A stretch of DNA of 64,000 nucleotides from Astrocystis sublimbata (lineage: Eukaryota > Ascomycota > Sordariomycetes > Xylariales > Xylariaceae). The notes under the pieces were generated by a model that was given only the letters and a program-made list of their open reading frames with translations, was not told the origin of the DNA and searched no databases. Location: the NCBI GenBank assembly GCA_022453515.1, contig JAJNNY010000018.1:248001-312000 (forward strand), written 5' to 3'. Position numbers and translations under genes: made by a program. Below, piece after piece: positions 47,514 through 57,726 of the stretch (its first letter is position 1; each line of letters opens with the position of its first letter).

Positions 47514-49406
47514 ATGAACGCGAGGGCCCTCAATACTCGGCGCAGCCATGCTCTGTCAACAGGAGCCATTGCTGGCGCCGTTATCGGCAGCCTAGTCGGT
47601 GGCAGCATATTGCTGCTAGTCCTGGGGTTTTTATACTTTCGCTATAGGCGAAAGGCTAGGTTAGCCCAGGCAGAAGAGGCGTTGCCCGGATCCCAGGCAC
47701 CAGATGAGCACCAACCCGGTCCCCAGCGTGATAGAAATGGCGTGTATTCTAGGTACGCTCACACTGCTGCTGCTACAACAGCGCCCATACAGGCCACGTA
47801 CAGGTCGCCTGTATCGCCTCACGGGGAAAATTGGATGGCATACAACCAGTTTAACATCCCGCAACATGACACACTACCTCCGGGAGTCGATTTTTCATTT
47901 CCCATAGCCCCTGAGCAGGCAACGAATACGCCATTTCACCATGGATCGGCAGCACCTGAAGCTGCCAACTCCAGCTATTATGACACGAGAATATCCATGG
48001 ACTCAGACCCAGCTCAGGTCATAACACCTCTGTCGACCCATATGACTGAGATGTACAAACAGCAACTCAAAGAGGCTGAAGCAAATCGCAGGAGCAATTC
48101 TCTCCACAGGCGAATATGGGGCTCCTTAACACGGCAGTCGACACGGAACTCTAAAGGTACGGGAAGCGACGGCGCGCAATCGCCCTCATCACAACAGCAA
48201 CTTGGGGAAGGATCTACTGGACTTCCCACCCCTATACAGCAACAAACCGGCCAAGAGCCGTTTGGAGGAGCGAACTGGCAATACGGCACCCATAATTATT
48301 TTGAAGAGCCAGGACAGATTGACGAGGGTGTGGCGTCAGGCATCACACAGGGAGGTGAACACCCGCAACAAACACACGACGTCAGGAACGGACGACCGAC
48401 ACAGCATTCGCAATATGGAGGATTTCCCTTTCGCATAGACTCGACCATTCGGCAAACGACAGAAAAAGATCCCTCGCTCCCATCATCTGTTCTGAACAAT
48501 GACTCCACTTTTGGGTTGCCTCATCCGGCTCAGCCACAAACCTCTATAGAGCAACAGGAACGACTTAAGAGCCCCGAGATCCCAGAGCCCATGGTGATCG
48601 ATAGTCTTCAAGAAGAGACTAATGGCTACTCATCTTTAAGTGCATCGCATTCTCCGCAGTTGTCACCAGATTCGTTCACTATCAACCCGATGGCAATCTT
48701 GCACCCCACCAACCCCACCGAACAAGCAGCTTATACCACATACCAAATCAAACACTCAGCATCACCGCCCGCTGTATCACCGCCTGCCCCCGAGATCACT
48801 ATGCAACAACCAACGCAAGAAGGCACTGTAAATCATCTGCCTCGCAAAGACGACGACTTTGCCGACATGTACCTCGACCTTCCCGACGATGATGAACATC
48901 GTCGGTCTATTGATTCGTACGAGTACCCTTCAACTCCTGGGCAAAGCTCCACAGCAGGGTCAAATGGCAGAACACCCGACACTCGGCCCACAGCTTCCCC
49001 ATCACCATTTCCTACTATGCTCCAGAATGACCAACTCAAGCCTGATCCTGGTCTGTCACCTAGTTCATCGAAGCCCTCCCCCCAGTCTGGCATGCTAGTC
49101 TGTCCAGAGTGCGGTAGAGAGTTTGATCAGATCCACAAACTGAACCATCACAAACGCTACCATGATCGTGCCCATGCATGCACATATCCAGATTGTGATA
49201 GGAGATTCGGTACCAGAACCCATCTTGATCGCCATATCAACGACAGACATCTAAAACTCAAAGCATACCACTGTACGGATCCTTCCTGTGCCTGGTTCAA
49301 AGGCGGCAAGTCTTTCCCTCGAAAAGATAATTGGCGGCGGCATATGGTCAAGAAACATAAAACAACACCGCAGGAATTTGAGAGAATGGAGATGGCAATC
49401 GACTAG
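47514..49406 (+). CDS. Membrane-anchored C2H2 zinc-finger protein
   Basis: One exon of 630 residues from the ATG at 47514. Residues 1-16 are short and basic. Residues 17-42 form one strong transmembrane helix with small-residue motifs (GAIAGAVIGSLVGGS then ILLLVLGFLYF), closed by RYRRKAR, which predicts N-out, C-in. About 480 disordered Gln/Ser/Pro-rich residues follow, then three zinc fingers at about 530-616. Finger one is CPECGREFDQIHKLNHHKRYH. Finger two has C-x4-C with DRRFGTRTHLDRH. Finger three is CTDPSC...FPRKDNWRRHMVKKH. The finger block is a common fungal transcription-factor type; joining it to a membrane helix is unusual and suggests release by cleavage. The frame is open to 47385 without ATG, so an upstream exon with an outside domain could exist. 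Function unknown. Confidence 0.85.
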   Translation: MNARALNTRRSHALSTGAIAGAVIGSLVGGSILLLVLGFLYFRYRRKARLAQAEEALPGSQAPDEHQPGPQRDRNGVYSRYAHTAAATTAPIQATYRSPVSPHGENWMAYNQFNIPQHDTLPPGVDFSFPIAPEQATNTPFHHGSAAPEAANSSYYDTRISMDSDPAQVITPLSTHMTEMYKQQLKEAEANRRSNSLHRRIWGSLTRQSTRNSKGTGSDGAQSPSSQQQLGEGSTGLPTPIQQQTGQEPFGGANWQYGTHNYFEEPGQIDEGVASGITQGGEHPQQTHDVRNGRPTQHSQYGGFPFRIDSTIRQTTEKDPSLPSSVLNNDSTFGLPHPAQPQTSIEQQERLKSPEIPEPMVIDSLQEETNGYSSLSASHSPQLSPDSFTINPMAILHPTNPTEQAAYTTYQIKHSASPPAVSPPAPEITMQQPTQEGTVNHLPRKDDDFADMYLDLPDDDEHRRSIDSYEYPSTPGQSSTAGSNGRTPDTRPTASPSPFPTMLQNDQLKPDPGLSPSSSKPSPQSGMLVCPECGREFDQIHKLNHHKRYHDRAHACTYPDCDRRFGTRTHLDRHINDRHLKLKAYHCTDPSCAWFKGGKSFPRKDNWRRHMVKKHKTTPQEFERMEMAID

Positions 49407-50868
49407 TCATTGAATATATTCGGTCGCTTTTCCTTTTAAGAACAAAAACCGTGGGGCTAAGAAAGAAAATCGAATATGGGTATTACACAGCGACTGAAAG
49501 CTGGTGTTTATTCACACAAAGATTCTTCTGCCTTTGCTCCGCGGTATTGCGCAAATTTTCAGGCTCCATGGCCATTTCCATTCGTTTTCATACTCAGCTT
49601 CGTGTTAAAAGGTATAGGGAAGCAAGCGATTGATTATTGGACTTTGTACATCATGGCATTCGGAAGCGGCGGTAAATATACTAGGCATTTTTCCCACCCT
49701 TTGGGTCATTGGCTATGTCGATTCTGTCCAAAGGGCTTAGGGACTCGGCGAGGCGTTTGTGTACTTTTGATACTCCATGCGCAATGCGGACCAGAAATAC
49801 ATGGCCGGCATATCTACTTACCTATCTATGAGTGATAGTGTCATGAGAGTTTAATAATATATTACCCGGCACTATCTAAGTATTGAAGTCTTGACATTGT
49901 GCACCCACGTACAATGAATGATAGCCATTTTACTTGAAATGAGTATGAGAATGAGTATGAGACAGACAATTGTCCCAGTCGCGATTCGCTGGCTATCGGC
50001 ACATGACATCCAAGCTGACTGAAACCGGTCTCGCCGGTCTGGGCTTTCTGTCACAAATTGATAATGCGAAGAAAAGGAAAGTAATGACTTGTGGCATTTT
50101 GCGGTACTTAAGATCCAAGCACCAAGCATACTCAAACGATCCGGACTACAAAGATTTCGCGATCTGCGGATTTAGAGGCATTTCTGGGGTAGTGTCTCGG
50201 GTATGTTTCAACAGAGCGATCTCAATTCCCTTGCGTGCAATACAACCCGACAACCTTACGTCTCCACCAACTCTTGAAGAGCAAAGATTATGGGGTTACC
50301 TATACAAGCATGGCTATTATCTACAATATCACGGAGATCTTAGGGAAAGGGGACGAATCCATCAACTTTGCTGATCCCACATTGCGAGTGATTATTATCT
50401 GGGTCATTAAAAATTATTATCTAGGTCAGTAAAATGCGGCTTGCTTAATTAACTTTTCCCTAGGCCTAGGCCGAGAGGTTGAAACGATGAGTGCATGGGA
50501 AAGGAAGACTCGAGGCGCAGCATGCCCGCGCAACGTTCCAGATTCGGACTAAGCTCGCAACACATGGGATCAACGTCACTTATTGAGAGGTTTTCTTTTT
50601 GTTTCTAAAGGCAAGAAGATCTGATCTTCCTCCCATCTTTTTTCTTGTCATCCCATCCTTCATTTCTACTTCGTCTTCTCCAGCCCTTGACGGGATTAAC
50701 TTCAAACACTTTCATTCAAAAAAATTAGTAGCTGGACTGCCTTGCCTGCCTTGGTCATTTGCTTCATACGATTTTTAATAGTGATTCTTCTATACTGTAT
50801 ATATATATACACACACACATACACACATATATAAATTATCCGGGAAATATTCAAGAACCGACAACAAG
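49407..50868. other. Intergenic region upstream of secreted esterase-like gene
   Basis: About 1.5 kb. A 134-codon frame at 49970-50374 has no recognisable domain. A TA/CA microsatellite lies at 50797-50834, just upstream of the next ATG. A degenerate GAATGAGTATGA repeat sits at 49936-49960. No supported gene. Confidence 0.45.
50797..50834 (+). repeat. TA/CA dinucleotide microsatellite in promoter
   Basis: A run of TA units passes into CA and back to TA, ending about 35 bp before the ATG of the esterase-like gene. Its length could vary between strains and affect transcription start or leader. Confidence 0.85.
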
Positions 50869-52401
50869 ATGCTGACCCTCAAATCCGCTTTTCTCGTGTG
50901 CCTCTCGCTTGGTCTTGTCGAAGCAGCACCACAGCTTCGAAATATACTTGCGAACGAGAATGGACTACTTGCGAACGAGAAGGGACGTGGTCGCGACAGA
51001 GTTCTCCAAGGGCAGCGGCAACGCTTGACAGCACAGGAACAAGCCGATCAGATACCGCAAGGTCTTTCGGTAGCGACCGACGGTAGCATCATCATGGATG
51101 CTACGGCACGAGTGAAGTGAGATAACATCCCTACCACCTTCTCGATAATGCATACAATCGGACAAATAACTGACGTAAAAACCCGCTTCAACAGTGGCCA
51201 GGACCTACGCTTCAAAGTCTCAGCCCCCGCAGACCAGTTCACTAAGGACAGCGGAGTCAAGGGTGGTAAGCAAGAGGTCGGCGCGGCCGGCACCCTCGGC
51301 GTCAACGTGCTTCTGCACGGAGACGGCGGGCAATCCTTCTTCGACTTCCCGAACCAGGCGGTGCAGAACAACCTCGTGGGCGTGGCCCTCCTGGCGCCGG
51401 ACGAGAACCTGTTCTGGGGCGGCGGCAGCGGCCTCGAGCGCACCGACGGCGAGGAGCACGCGCAGATCGTCAACGACTTCGTGCAGCAGGTCCTTCCTAA
51501 GGTGATGGCGTTCGACAATGAAAGTGTCAGTTTCACGGGCGTCAGCGGCGGCTCCCTGCTCCTGTCGGGCTTCTTCATGCCGGCTCACATGCAAAACTTC
51601 GCTGCGCCTGCCGCTGTTGCTGACGCCGATAAAGCGCTTGAGGAAAAGCTCGATGCTGATAAAGCAGCTGAGGAGGAGAAGAAACAGGCTGAAGAGGAGA
51701 AGAAAGCGGCTGAAGACGAGGAGAAAGAAGCTGAAAAAGCCGAGGAAGAAGTTGAAGACGACAAGAAAGTTGATGCCGGTAAAGAAGCTGACGCTGAAGT
51801 TGATGCTGATGCTGATGCTGATGTTGACGCTGACGCGGATGCTGTTGTTGATGCTGATGCTGACGCTGATGCTGGTGTTCGTAAATTCGGTGCTGCTGCA
51901 GGTGAAGGTGCAGCAGCTGCCGGTCCTGCTGGTCGTATTCTCAAGAACATCTTGGGTAGAGCCGCCAACGTCTCGGCTCCCGCAGAACAACAGAAAGGCT
52001 CTCAAATCATCCTCAACTGCGGCGCCCTCGCCCCTCAAGTCGCCGTATCCCCCGAAGCCGCTGCCGCATTGGCCAACACGCGCCTCCACTTCCAGTCAAC
52101 CCAGAAGGAACTTGCCATTCTCCAAGAATCCATCCCCGAGGCCCTCGTGGCGTACTCGAAGCTTGTCGCGGACGCCGGACTCTCGGAGAAGGAGATTTCG
52201 GCGCTGCAGACGGTCGACAACTCGCCCAACGGCGGACACTGCGAGTTCGACGAGAAGGACTTTGTTTCGGGCGTCCAGCTGATGGCGGATTCCTTCTCGG
52301 CTATTGTGCAGGGAGGTGATGGAAACCTAAACGGCACAGATATCAATGTGCTCAACCCGGTGCTAGGCAATGAGAAGCTTGTCTTTTCAGGTGCTTCGTA
52401 A
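50869..52401 (+). CDS. Secreted esterase-like alpha/beta hydrolase with large low-complexity insert
   Basis: Two exons (50869-51116 and 51195-52401; 78-bp intron) give 484 residues. The splice restores ATARV/NGQDLRFKVSAPAD. Residues 1-19 are a signal peptide (MLTLKSAFLVCLSLGLVEA). The core has the look of feruloyl-esterase/PHB-depolymerase-type alpha/beta hydrolases: an oxyanion-type HGDGGQSFFDFPNQ, the nucleophile elbow GVSGG (Ser200) and a likely catalytic His431 in NGGHCEFD. Relatives in plant- and insect-associated fungi are often named cyclin-like F-box, which I think is a misnomer. Between PAHMQNF and ILNCGALAPQV, which I remember as nearly adjacent in relatives, sit 135 extra residues (219-353): Glu/Lys/Ala-rich, then an Asp-Ala repeat, then Ala/Gly-rich. 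Enzyme activity is inferred, not certain. Confidence 0.82.
51601..52005 (+). repeat. Low-complexity insert with GCTGAT tandem repeats inside hydrolase
   Basis: 405 bp, exactly 135 codons, in frame. The first third encodes Glu/Lys/Ala-rich charged sequence (AAEEEKKQAEEEKKAAED). The middle (about 51787-51879) is a GCTGAT/GCTGAC hexamer array encoding alternating Asp and Ala with some Val. The last third is Ala/Gly-rich. Flanks match the hydrolase family on both sides. Confidence 0.85.
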
Positions 52402-52649
52402 GGAGGACAAGCAGGACAAGTGTGGTTTGTCTATTTTGTAGACGACTATCATGAAGAGCTGCTTATTACATTGACAAGGAAAAAGGGAGGCAATGGGCAT
52501 TCATCTATTTACATGAATAGGGGTTTGGAAAGCCACGGTTTTGGGCACACAGGACTATACACTTACATTTCGTCATAGGGACTTTACCAGGAAGGGGGTA
52601 CATCTACATTATAGGTTATATGAAAATGCATACTTTGTTTGCAGCTTAC

Positions 52650-53951
52650 CTATGACTTCTCTTTTTCTAGTTCCTCTACTAACTTTTCAATCTTCGCACA
52701 TCGCAAGACATCACTATGATCGCGTCGTGCCTCGTCCCAACTTCTCTTGACCCAGGCATTCAAGTCTTCATCGAGAGTAGCGTTGCTACCATCTCCGAGC
52801 AAAGATAGCACAGCTCCAATTATCCCCAAGACCTCATCCCTTCTCAGCCCCGACGCGAGTCCGAAATGGAAGCGTCTCACGAGATCGCTCCCGCGCGCGA
52901 ATCTCGCAAGATCCTCCCGTCCCTTCCGCTCGAAGCACGCCGCCATGAACTCATCGTCAGCACTGAGACCCATGGACCGCGCTCCCGTCGGATTATACAG
53001 CTCGCCCATGTCAGCTGTGACGAGCGAGGGCCCAAAGGCCTCGCACGCCGGGACGCAGCGCGCGAATTGCCAGTCGATGATGGCCGTGATGTTGTAATCT
53101 TCGTCGACGAGGATGTGATCGCCCTTGTCGTCGACATGCTTGAGGTAGAAGGCCTCACCCCCCTTGTTCGGCTGCGAGGTTGTGCTGGAGGCTAGGACAG
53201 GGCTAGCTCGATCTCGCAGTACCCTGTAGAAGAGGAATGCCTCCTTCGGATACGCGGGGTAGAGTTGCCCGTCAGCGATGAGAGCTAGATGGAGCCCTGC
53301 GAGGGACTTGAAGTACTCGAGGGCCGTGGGAAAGGGGCCGTGTTTGCCCAGCGTTAGAAACCGATTACTCGCAATAGCGCCTTCTCTTGTTTCCGAGGTT
53401 TCGGCGACTAGAGAGCAAGCTTGCGTGCTGATGCACCCGCTCATCTGGATGAGTATGTCGACGTATTGGTCGTGCACACGAGCTTTCTGCTCCATAGTTG
53501 CTTCGTATGCGTAGAATGGCTTGCCTGGCATGGCGTCCTCGAGTATGTAGCTCAAGCCAACTTTATTGTCTGGGTTGGAAGCAAGGCCGTACCCATGTGC
53601 TTTGGGGGCGGGTACACCAATGTCCTCCAAGGTCTTCAAAGTGGCGTACTCACTCTCGACTAGGTGATCTATGAGATCGCTGGGTGTGTCGCTAAAGTCT
53701 GTGGTCCTAGGAATCCGAACAAGCCATTTGACTCCATCGTCGAATTCGATCCAGCCGTGATAGTTGGCACAACCCATGATAGCCCCGTCTCCTATATGCT
53801 TCCCAGGACGAAACGCGCAAGGTTGGTTCTTGCGAAGTGAGCTTGCTACGCGAACTAGCTCGGGGACATCTAGCTGGGCGAGAAGTGCCTCGACTTCCGT
53901 GTTGATGCTCTTCTCCCACGCGGCATCGTCGAGCTTATTCGTAGTCAGCGG
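52650..53951 (-). CDS. APH-fold kinase, second module of a tandem AN1-kinase locus
   Basis: Aminoglycoside-phosphotransferase-fold (small-molecule or protein kinase-like) domain, open from 53951 to the stop at 52650. The frame begins PLTTNKLDDAAWEKSINTEV, and the first Met is only at 53777, inside the domain. Motifs: VKWLVRIPR (nucleotide-binding strand), ESEYATLKTLE (helix C Glu), KHVDDKGDHILVDEDYN (catalytic loop) and IIDWQFARCVPACEAFG (metal-binding Asp). An acceptor-like TTCTAG ends at 53952. Joining it to a donor at 53997 (46-bp intron) puts an upstream AN1-like finger (54117-54013) in frame before the kinase. That is the same order and intron phase as the first module, but the finger has no ATG of its own. 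So this is either a start-less remnant, a gene with an unseen first exon, or the second half of a fused tandem protein. These kinases are a large fungal family of mostly unknown substrate. Confidence 0.7.
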   Translation of the reverse strand, partial: PLTTNKLDDAAWEKSINTEVEALLAQLDVPELVRVASSLRKNQPCAFRPGKHIGDGAIMGCANYHGWIEFDDGVKWLVRIPRTTDFSDTPSDLIDHLVESEYATLKTLEDIGVPAPKAHGYGLASNPDNKVGLSYILEDAMPGKPFYAYEATMEQKARVHDQYVDILIQMSGCISTQACSLVAETSETREGAIASNRFLTLGKHGPFPTALEYFKSLAGLHLALIADGQLYPAYPKEAFLFYRVLRDRASPVLASSTTSQPNKGGEAFYLKHVDDKGDHILVDEDYNITAIIDWQFARCVPACEAFGPSLVTADMGELYNPTGARSMGLSADDEFMAACFERKGREDLARFARGSDLVRRFHFGLASGLRRDEVLGIIGAVLSLLGDGSNATLDEDLNAWVKRSWDEARRDHSDVLRCAKIEKLVEELEKEKS

Positions 53952-53997
53952 CTAGAACCATGGGAAATCGCACGATCCGAAGTCCAGGGGTACCCAC

Positions 53998-55589
53998 ATG
54001 TCTACTTGATTGGCACTGGTGATGACGAGGTAGTAGGTGTATCGCACATAAGTGATTCCTGCAAGCTGGGCAGCTTTGGTTGCGGACGGATGGGCGACCA
54101 CAATTGTCTCTGGAGCAAGTGGCAAAGCGAGGGATTGGTATTGTAGGCACCACAGTACCTCCTCGGCAAGGTTGGGCTGTTTCCAACGAAGATTTGTAGA
54201 GACTGCGTAGCTGAGGGTCGTCCTTCCACTTGTCGAGATTTTGCTGTCTCCATGCTTGCATTTCAGGCCCGCTGCCCTCGAAGGTAGCCACCAGTGCACG
54301 GAAGACTTTGACAGACTCGCTCTCTGTAAGACCAAGGCCTATCCCTGGACCGAAAAGAAACCTTCGCAACTTGTCTGACTCGAAGTAGCAGTGCGATTTG
54401 TTTAGTCGGTGAATATCCTGGCCTAAGATCTTATCCTCGTCACTCAAACCTGGGTTTCCGCTGAAGAGGTCTGTATTGTTCGCTGATAGAAGGGAAGGCC
54501 CGAACGCTTCGTAAGCGGGAACAGTCCTTGCGAACGTCCAGTCTATTATGCCGGTGATCTGGAAGTTATCGTCCACTAGAATGTGATCGCCCTTGTCATC
54601 CATGTGCTTCAGAAAGAATGGTCCTGCATGGAGGTCCTGCCATGTCCCAAGCCAATGTCCTGCCTTGACCTGCTCTTCTAGGAACTTGAACAGAAGGTAT
54701 GCGTCAACAGGTCTATCCGAGAATAGCTGGCCATCGGTGATAAGATCGATATACGATCTAGCCCAGGAGCTATAGTATTCTTCTGCATTCTCAAAAGGTC
54801 CTATGCAAGGCAGTGTTCCTGTCCTGTCACTCGCTATAGGTCCTATCTTGACCGCCCCGTCGTAGTCGTACTGCAGGGAGCCAATCTTATCAAACGGGTG
54901 CTTCTCCAGTTCACGAAGTACTTCAGCCCATTGACGTAACACTTCCGTCGTCTGTTCAGGCGAAGCTTCCCCTGAATCGAAAGGTCGACCAGGCAACCTA
55001 TCGATGATCATATAAGCGACGCCAACTTCGTTTTGGGGATCGCCCCTTAGCCCAAACCCGTGAAGTCTCGGAGTAGGCAAGTTCAAGCGCTCTAGCTAAC
55101 GAAGTGTTGCGCACTAGCTCAGCAGTATTTCGTTACTAAGATCGTCATCAAAGGACGTATAGTTTTGTCGAAGTACTCGAACGAGCCAGATGGTGCCATC
55201 CTCAAATAGTAGTTGGAGGTGAGCATGCATGCCCCCCATAAGTTGGCGTCCCAGTGGATCATTGTCATCTAGTCGGCACTCCTTGCCACCAGAAATCTCC
55301 TTTGCACGTCGAAGAAGCGCGGCGTGGTTGACCTTATTGCTAAGTGCAACCAGCTCTTGTGTCTGGGCAGCCAACCAGGCGTCATCATCGAGGGGTTTTT
55401 GCTACGATTATCAGTTTCAAAAGGCCTCGGTGAAAGCTTATACAAGAAGATATCTCTTACTTCACATGAATGCAAGGTAGATTTCACATGTGGTGCGCAA
55501 TACATGGACTGGCATTGGTCACAACCACCGACATCGATGGCAGCAGCGGCTGGGCACCCATCAATAGTGCAATCCCAAAATCGTGTCAT
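53998..55589 (-). pseudogene. AN1-like finger plus APH-fold kinase with two nonsense codons
   Basis: Exon one (55589-55461, ATG at 55589) encodes an exact AN1-type zinc pattern, C-x4-C-x10-C-x2-C-x4-C-x2-H-x5-H-x-C, starting MTRFWDCTIDGC. A 59-bp intron leads to exon two (from 55401), which begins QKPLDDDAWLAAQTQEL and carries the kinase: GTIWLVRVLRQN, KHMDDKGDHILVDDNFQ and IIDWTFARTVPAYEAFG. In-frame TAG codons stand at 55114-55116 and 55096-55098, within the helix-C block (NEILLS stop CATLR stop LERLNLPTPR). Aligned to module two they replace a Glu/Gln-like and an aromatic position. No frameshift occurs, and no intron fits there (only 19-41 bp available, wrong phase). After the kinase the frame runs without stop into a second AN1-like finger (54117-54013, CSRDNC...CAIHLLPRHHQC), which belongs to module two. 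Confidence 0.75.
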
Positions 55590-56470
55590 GGCTTTAGAGG
55601 AATCCAGACAGATCAAAACTGGTTTGACATAACAGCACTGAAGCTGATGGAAAATTTACAAGTAAGCGTTTCAACTAGAAAGTATGCCGCCTGGGTTCAG
55701 TTGTTAGGTCTGCGCATGTCTAGGTCTCAGACTAGACCAAACAAAGTAACAGAGACGTTGAGCTCACACTGTTGCAATTGAATCTTCTATCTTTAAGTGC
55801 AAGAGCAACATGAAACTTGAGTGACAGATAATCGCAATGGTACTCACCCACGGAAGATGTTATATATTGCACATATGAACACCATCCAAGAGCTGTTAAC
55901 CCAACCAATCACATATTCGCTATGTTATATCTGCTCTTTTGGCTTCCCAATACCAGGCATAATCCTCCCACTGACGAAACCATTGACCTTTTCACTTCTC
56001 TGTCTGGCTGAGACCTAGTTTGGGAACAGTCATTGACTGAATACTGCAAGTAGAACCTGCCGAACAAGACCGTGGTAGACAAACGAATCACCAAATGAAA
56101 AAGGAGTGTGACTTGATTCTAATTCGTATTGCATCTCAATAATTTCTCTCTCTTTCGCTTTCTCTCCTCTCTCTGTATGCATCTCCCTTTCTCGTTTCTA
56201 TATATCCCAACCGCCAACAAAATGCTCAATGATCGCTGCCACATACTGTATGTAGTAAGTAGTGGTGGTATCCCGATATAATTCCAAACTCCTCCAAACA
56301 CCAGATCGGTCCTTTTTGACCCCTAGATATCTATTATATAACATGTACTCAGCAAGAGAGTGTTAGACAAAAGCGAAAACAAGTAAAACTGAGGTGCTCA
56401 CCAGCCAACCGACAGTTTGTGTAGCCCAAATCGACGATGCATAATCGCTATAACCAATCAAATAGCTCCT
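55590..56470. other. Spacer between AN1-kinase locus and EAF gene
   Basis: About 0.9 kb. It holds the promoter of the AN1-kinase module and the 3' end of the EAF gene. A pyrimidine-rich TCTCTCTTTCGC stretch lies near 56145-56195. No gene seen. Confidence 0.5.
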
Positions 56471-57726
56471 TTAATCTTCCTCGCTGACCTCGCTTTCATC
56501 TCCATCTTCTTGCGCTCTATCGTCTTGCACTCCATCTTCATTGAGCTCTGCCATAAGCATGGCCTCTAGATCTATATCATATTTTTCGTCTTGTTGGGCG
56601 TTGTAAGGGCCTCCTGCCACGACATCCTGCATTTCGTCTTCGTCTGAGACTTGCTCCTCAGGCGCGCTCTGGCGCGTGTTATTTGTAATACCGAGGCCAT
56701 TGCTGAGGCTATGATGGCTACCACCGTTGATATTCTGGCCCACGATTTGGCCATGTAGGGGACTCGGCAGCTTGAAGTTTTCTGAACCGTCGTCGTCATC
56801 ATCCTCTTCTTCCCCGTCTGCGTCGTTTATGGCCTCGAACTCATTTTCGAGGTCATGATCATCCTCTTCCTCTTCTTCGTCGTCTTGATTGGCAAACATG
56901 TCGGCGAACCGCCGGGGTGGCTCCACGAAGCCGGGAGAGAAGTCGCGGTTGGAAGCGGGCGCAACTCCACCTGGGTCTTCGATGGTCAAGAGATCGTCGT
57001 CGGAGCTCTCGTCTTCCGAATCGTGACGCTGTTTCTTTACAGGGGCTGATTTGGGTGATTCCGCTTTCTTGGCCGGTGGTGGCTTTGAGCTGGTGGCTGG
57101 GGCCTTCTTTGGCTTGCTGGCTGGCTTGCTGGAGGGAGCAGCCTTGCTCGTTGGCTTGCTGGCTGGCTTGCCGGCTGGCTTGTTCTTATTTGGTCTTGTC
57201 GATGGCTTGTGGGCTTCGAGTTGCGGATATTCTTGTCGTAGCTCCTCGGAGTTGCTGTTGGCAGGCGTGCGCACCAGGTTCATGTTGAACATGGAGTCGA
57301 CAGCGTGTAGCACAAATACCTCTCTCTCAGGGTCAAAGATAAGAACGTATTTGTTTTCTTCCTGGCCGCGGGTGCCCTGGTAGGCGTAGCGGTTGCCGTC
57401 ATCCTGGTAGGACAAGTCGTACGAAGAGGATGAGGCGGAAGAGGAATCTGTCGAGGTGGTCGGTTTTATGCGCGCTTGGTGTGGCGCCGTATTGGACGAA
57501 AGTATGGGTTTGTGGTTATCTACGTAGTTCCTCGCGTTAGTCTACAGCTGGAGTTCGACACGGTGCTGCCGCTGTGCAAGAAGGCAGCACTCGCAGTAGA
57601 GTGGCACTTACATCTGACACCGGTGTATATCTCCTTGGGGTCTTTTCCCAGCAGCGCATCGCTCAGGACGACGCGATACTTGCCGACCTTGGTGGGATCG
57701 ATGATCCCGGCGGCGAGAGACGCCAT
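56471..57726 (-). CDS. EAF-family RNA polymerase II elongation factor
   Basis: Nuclear partner of ELL-type elongation factors that supports RNA polymerase II elongation. Two exons (57726-57612 and 57519-56471; 92-bp intron) give 387 residues. The splice joins KDPKEIYTGVR to YNHKPILSSNTAPHQ. The N-terminal EAF domain (about residues 1-125) starts MASLAAGIIDPTKVGKYRVV and continues DDGNRYAYQGTRGQEENKY, LIFDPEREVFVLHAVDSMFN and LVRTPANSN. The middle is Lys/Ser/Pro/Ala-rich with short KPASKP-like repeats, a probable nuclear-targeting and flexible part. The C-terminal third is strongly acidic with DDEEEEEDD and EEEDDDDDG runs, ending SEVSEED, as in other EAF proteins, where this part activates transcription. 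Confidence 0.93.

Noticed and set aside
49970..50374. 134-codon plus-strand frame with LEEQRLWGYLYKHGYY
   Set aside because: No family recognised, no good start context, AT-rich intergenic setting; not enough to call a gene.
51220..52089. 289-codon minus-strand frame opposite the hydrolase insert, with Ser/Ile/Asn-rich repeats
   Set aside because: Mirror image of the GCTGAT array. The plus strand has signal peptide, splice and hydrolase motifs.
55096..55135. An intron that would remove the two TAG codons of the first AN1-kinase module
   Set aside because: The only GT...AG pairs give 19-41 bp, below the smallest introns here, and would delete the helix-C segment or shift frame.
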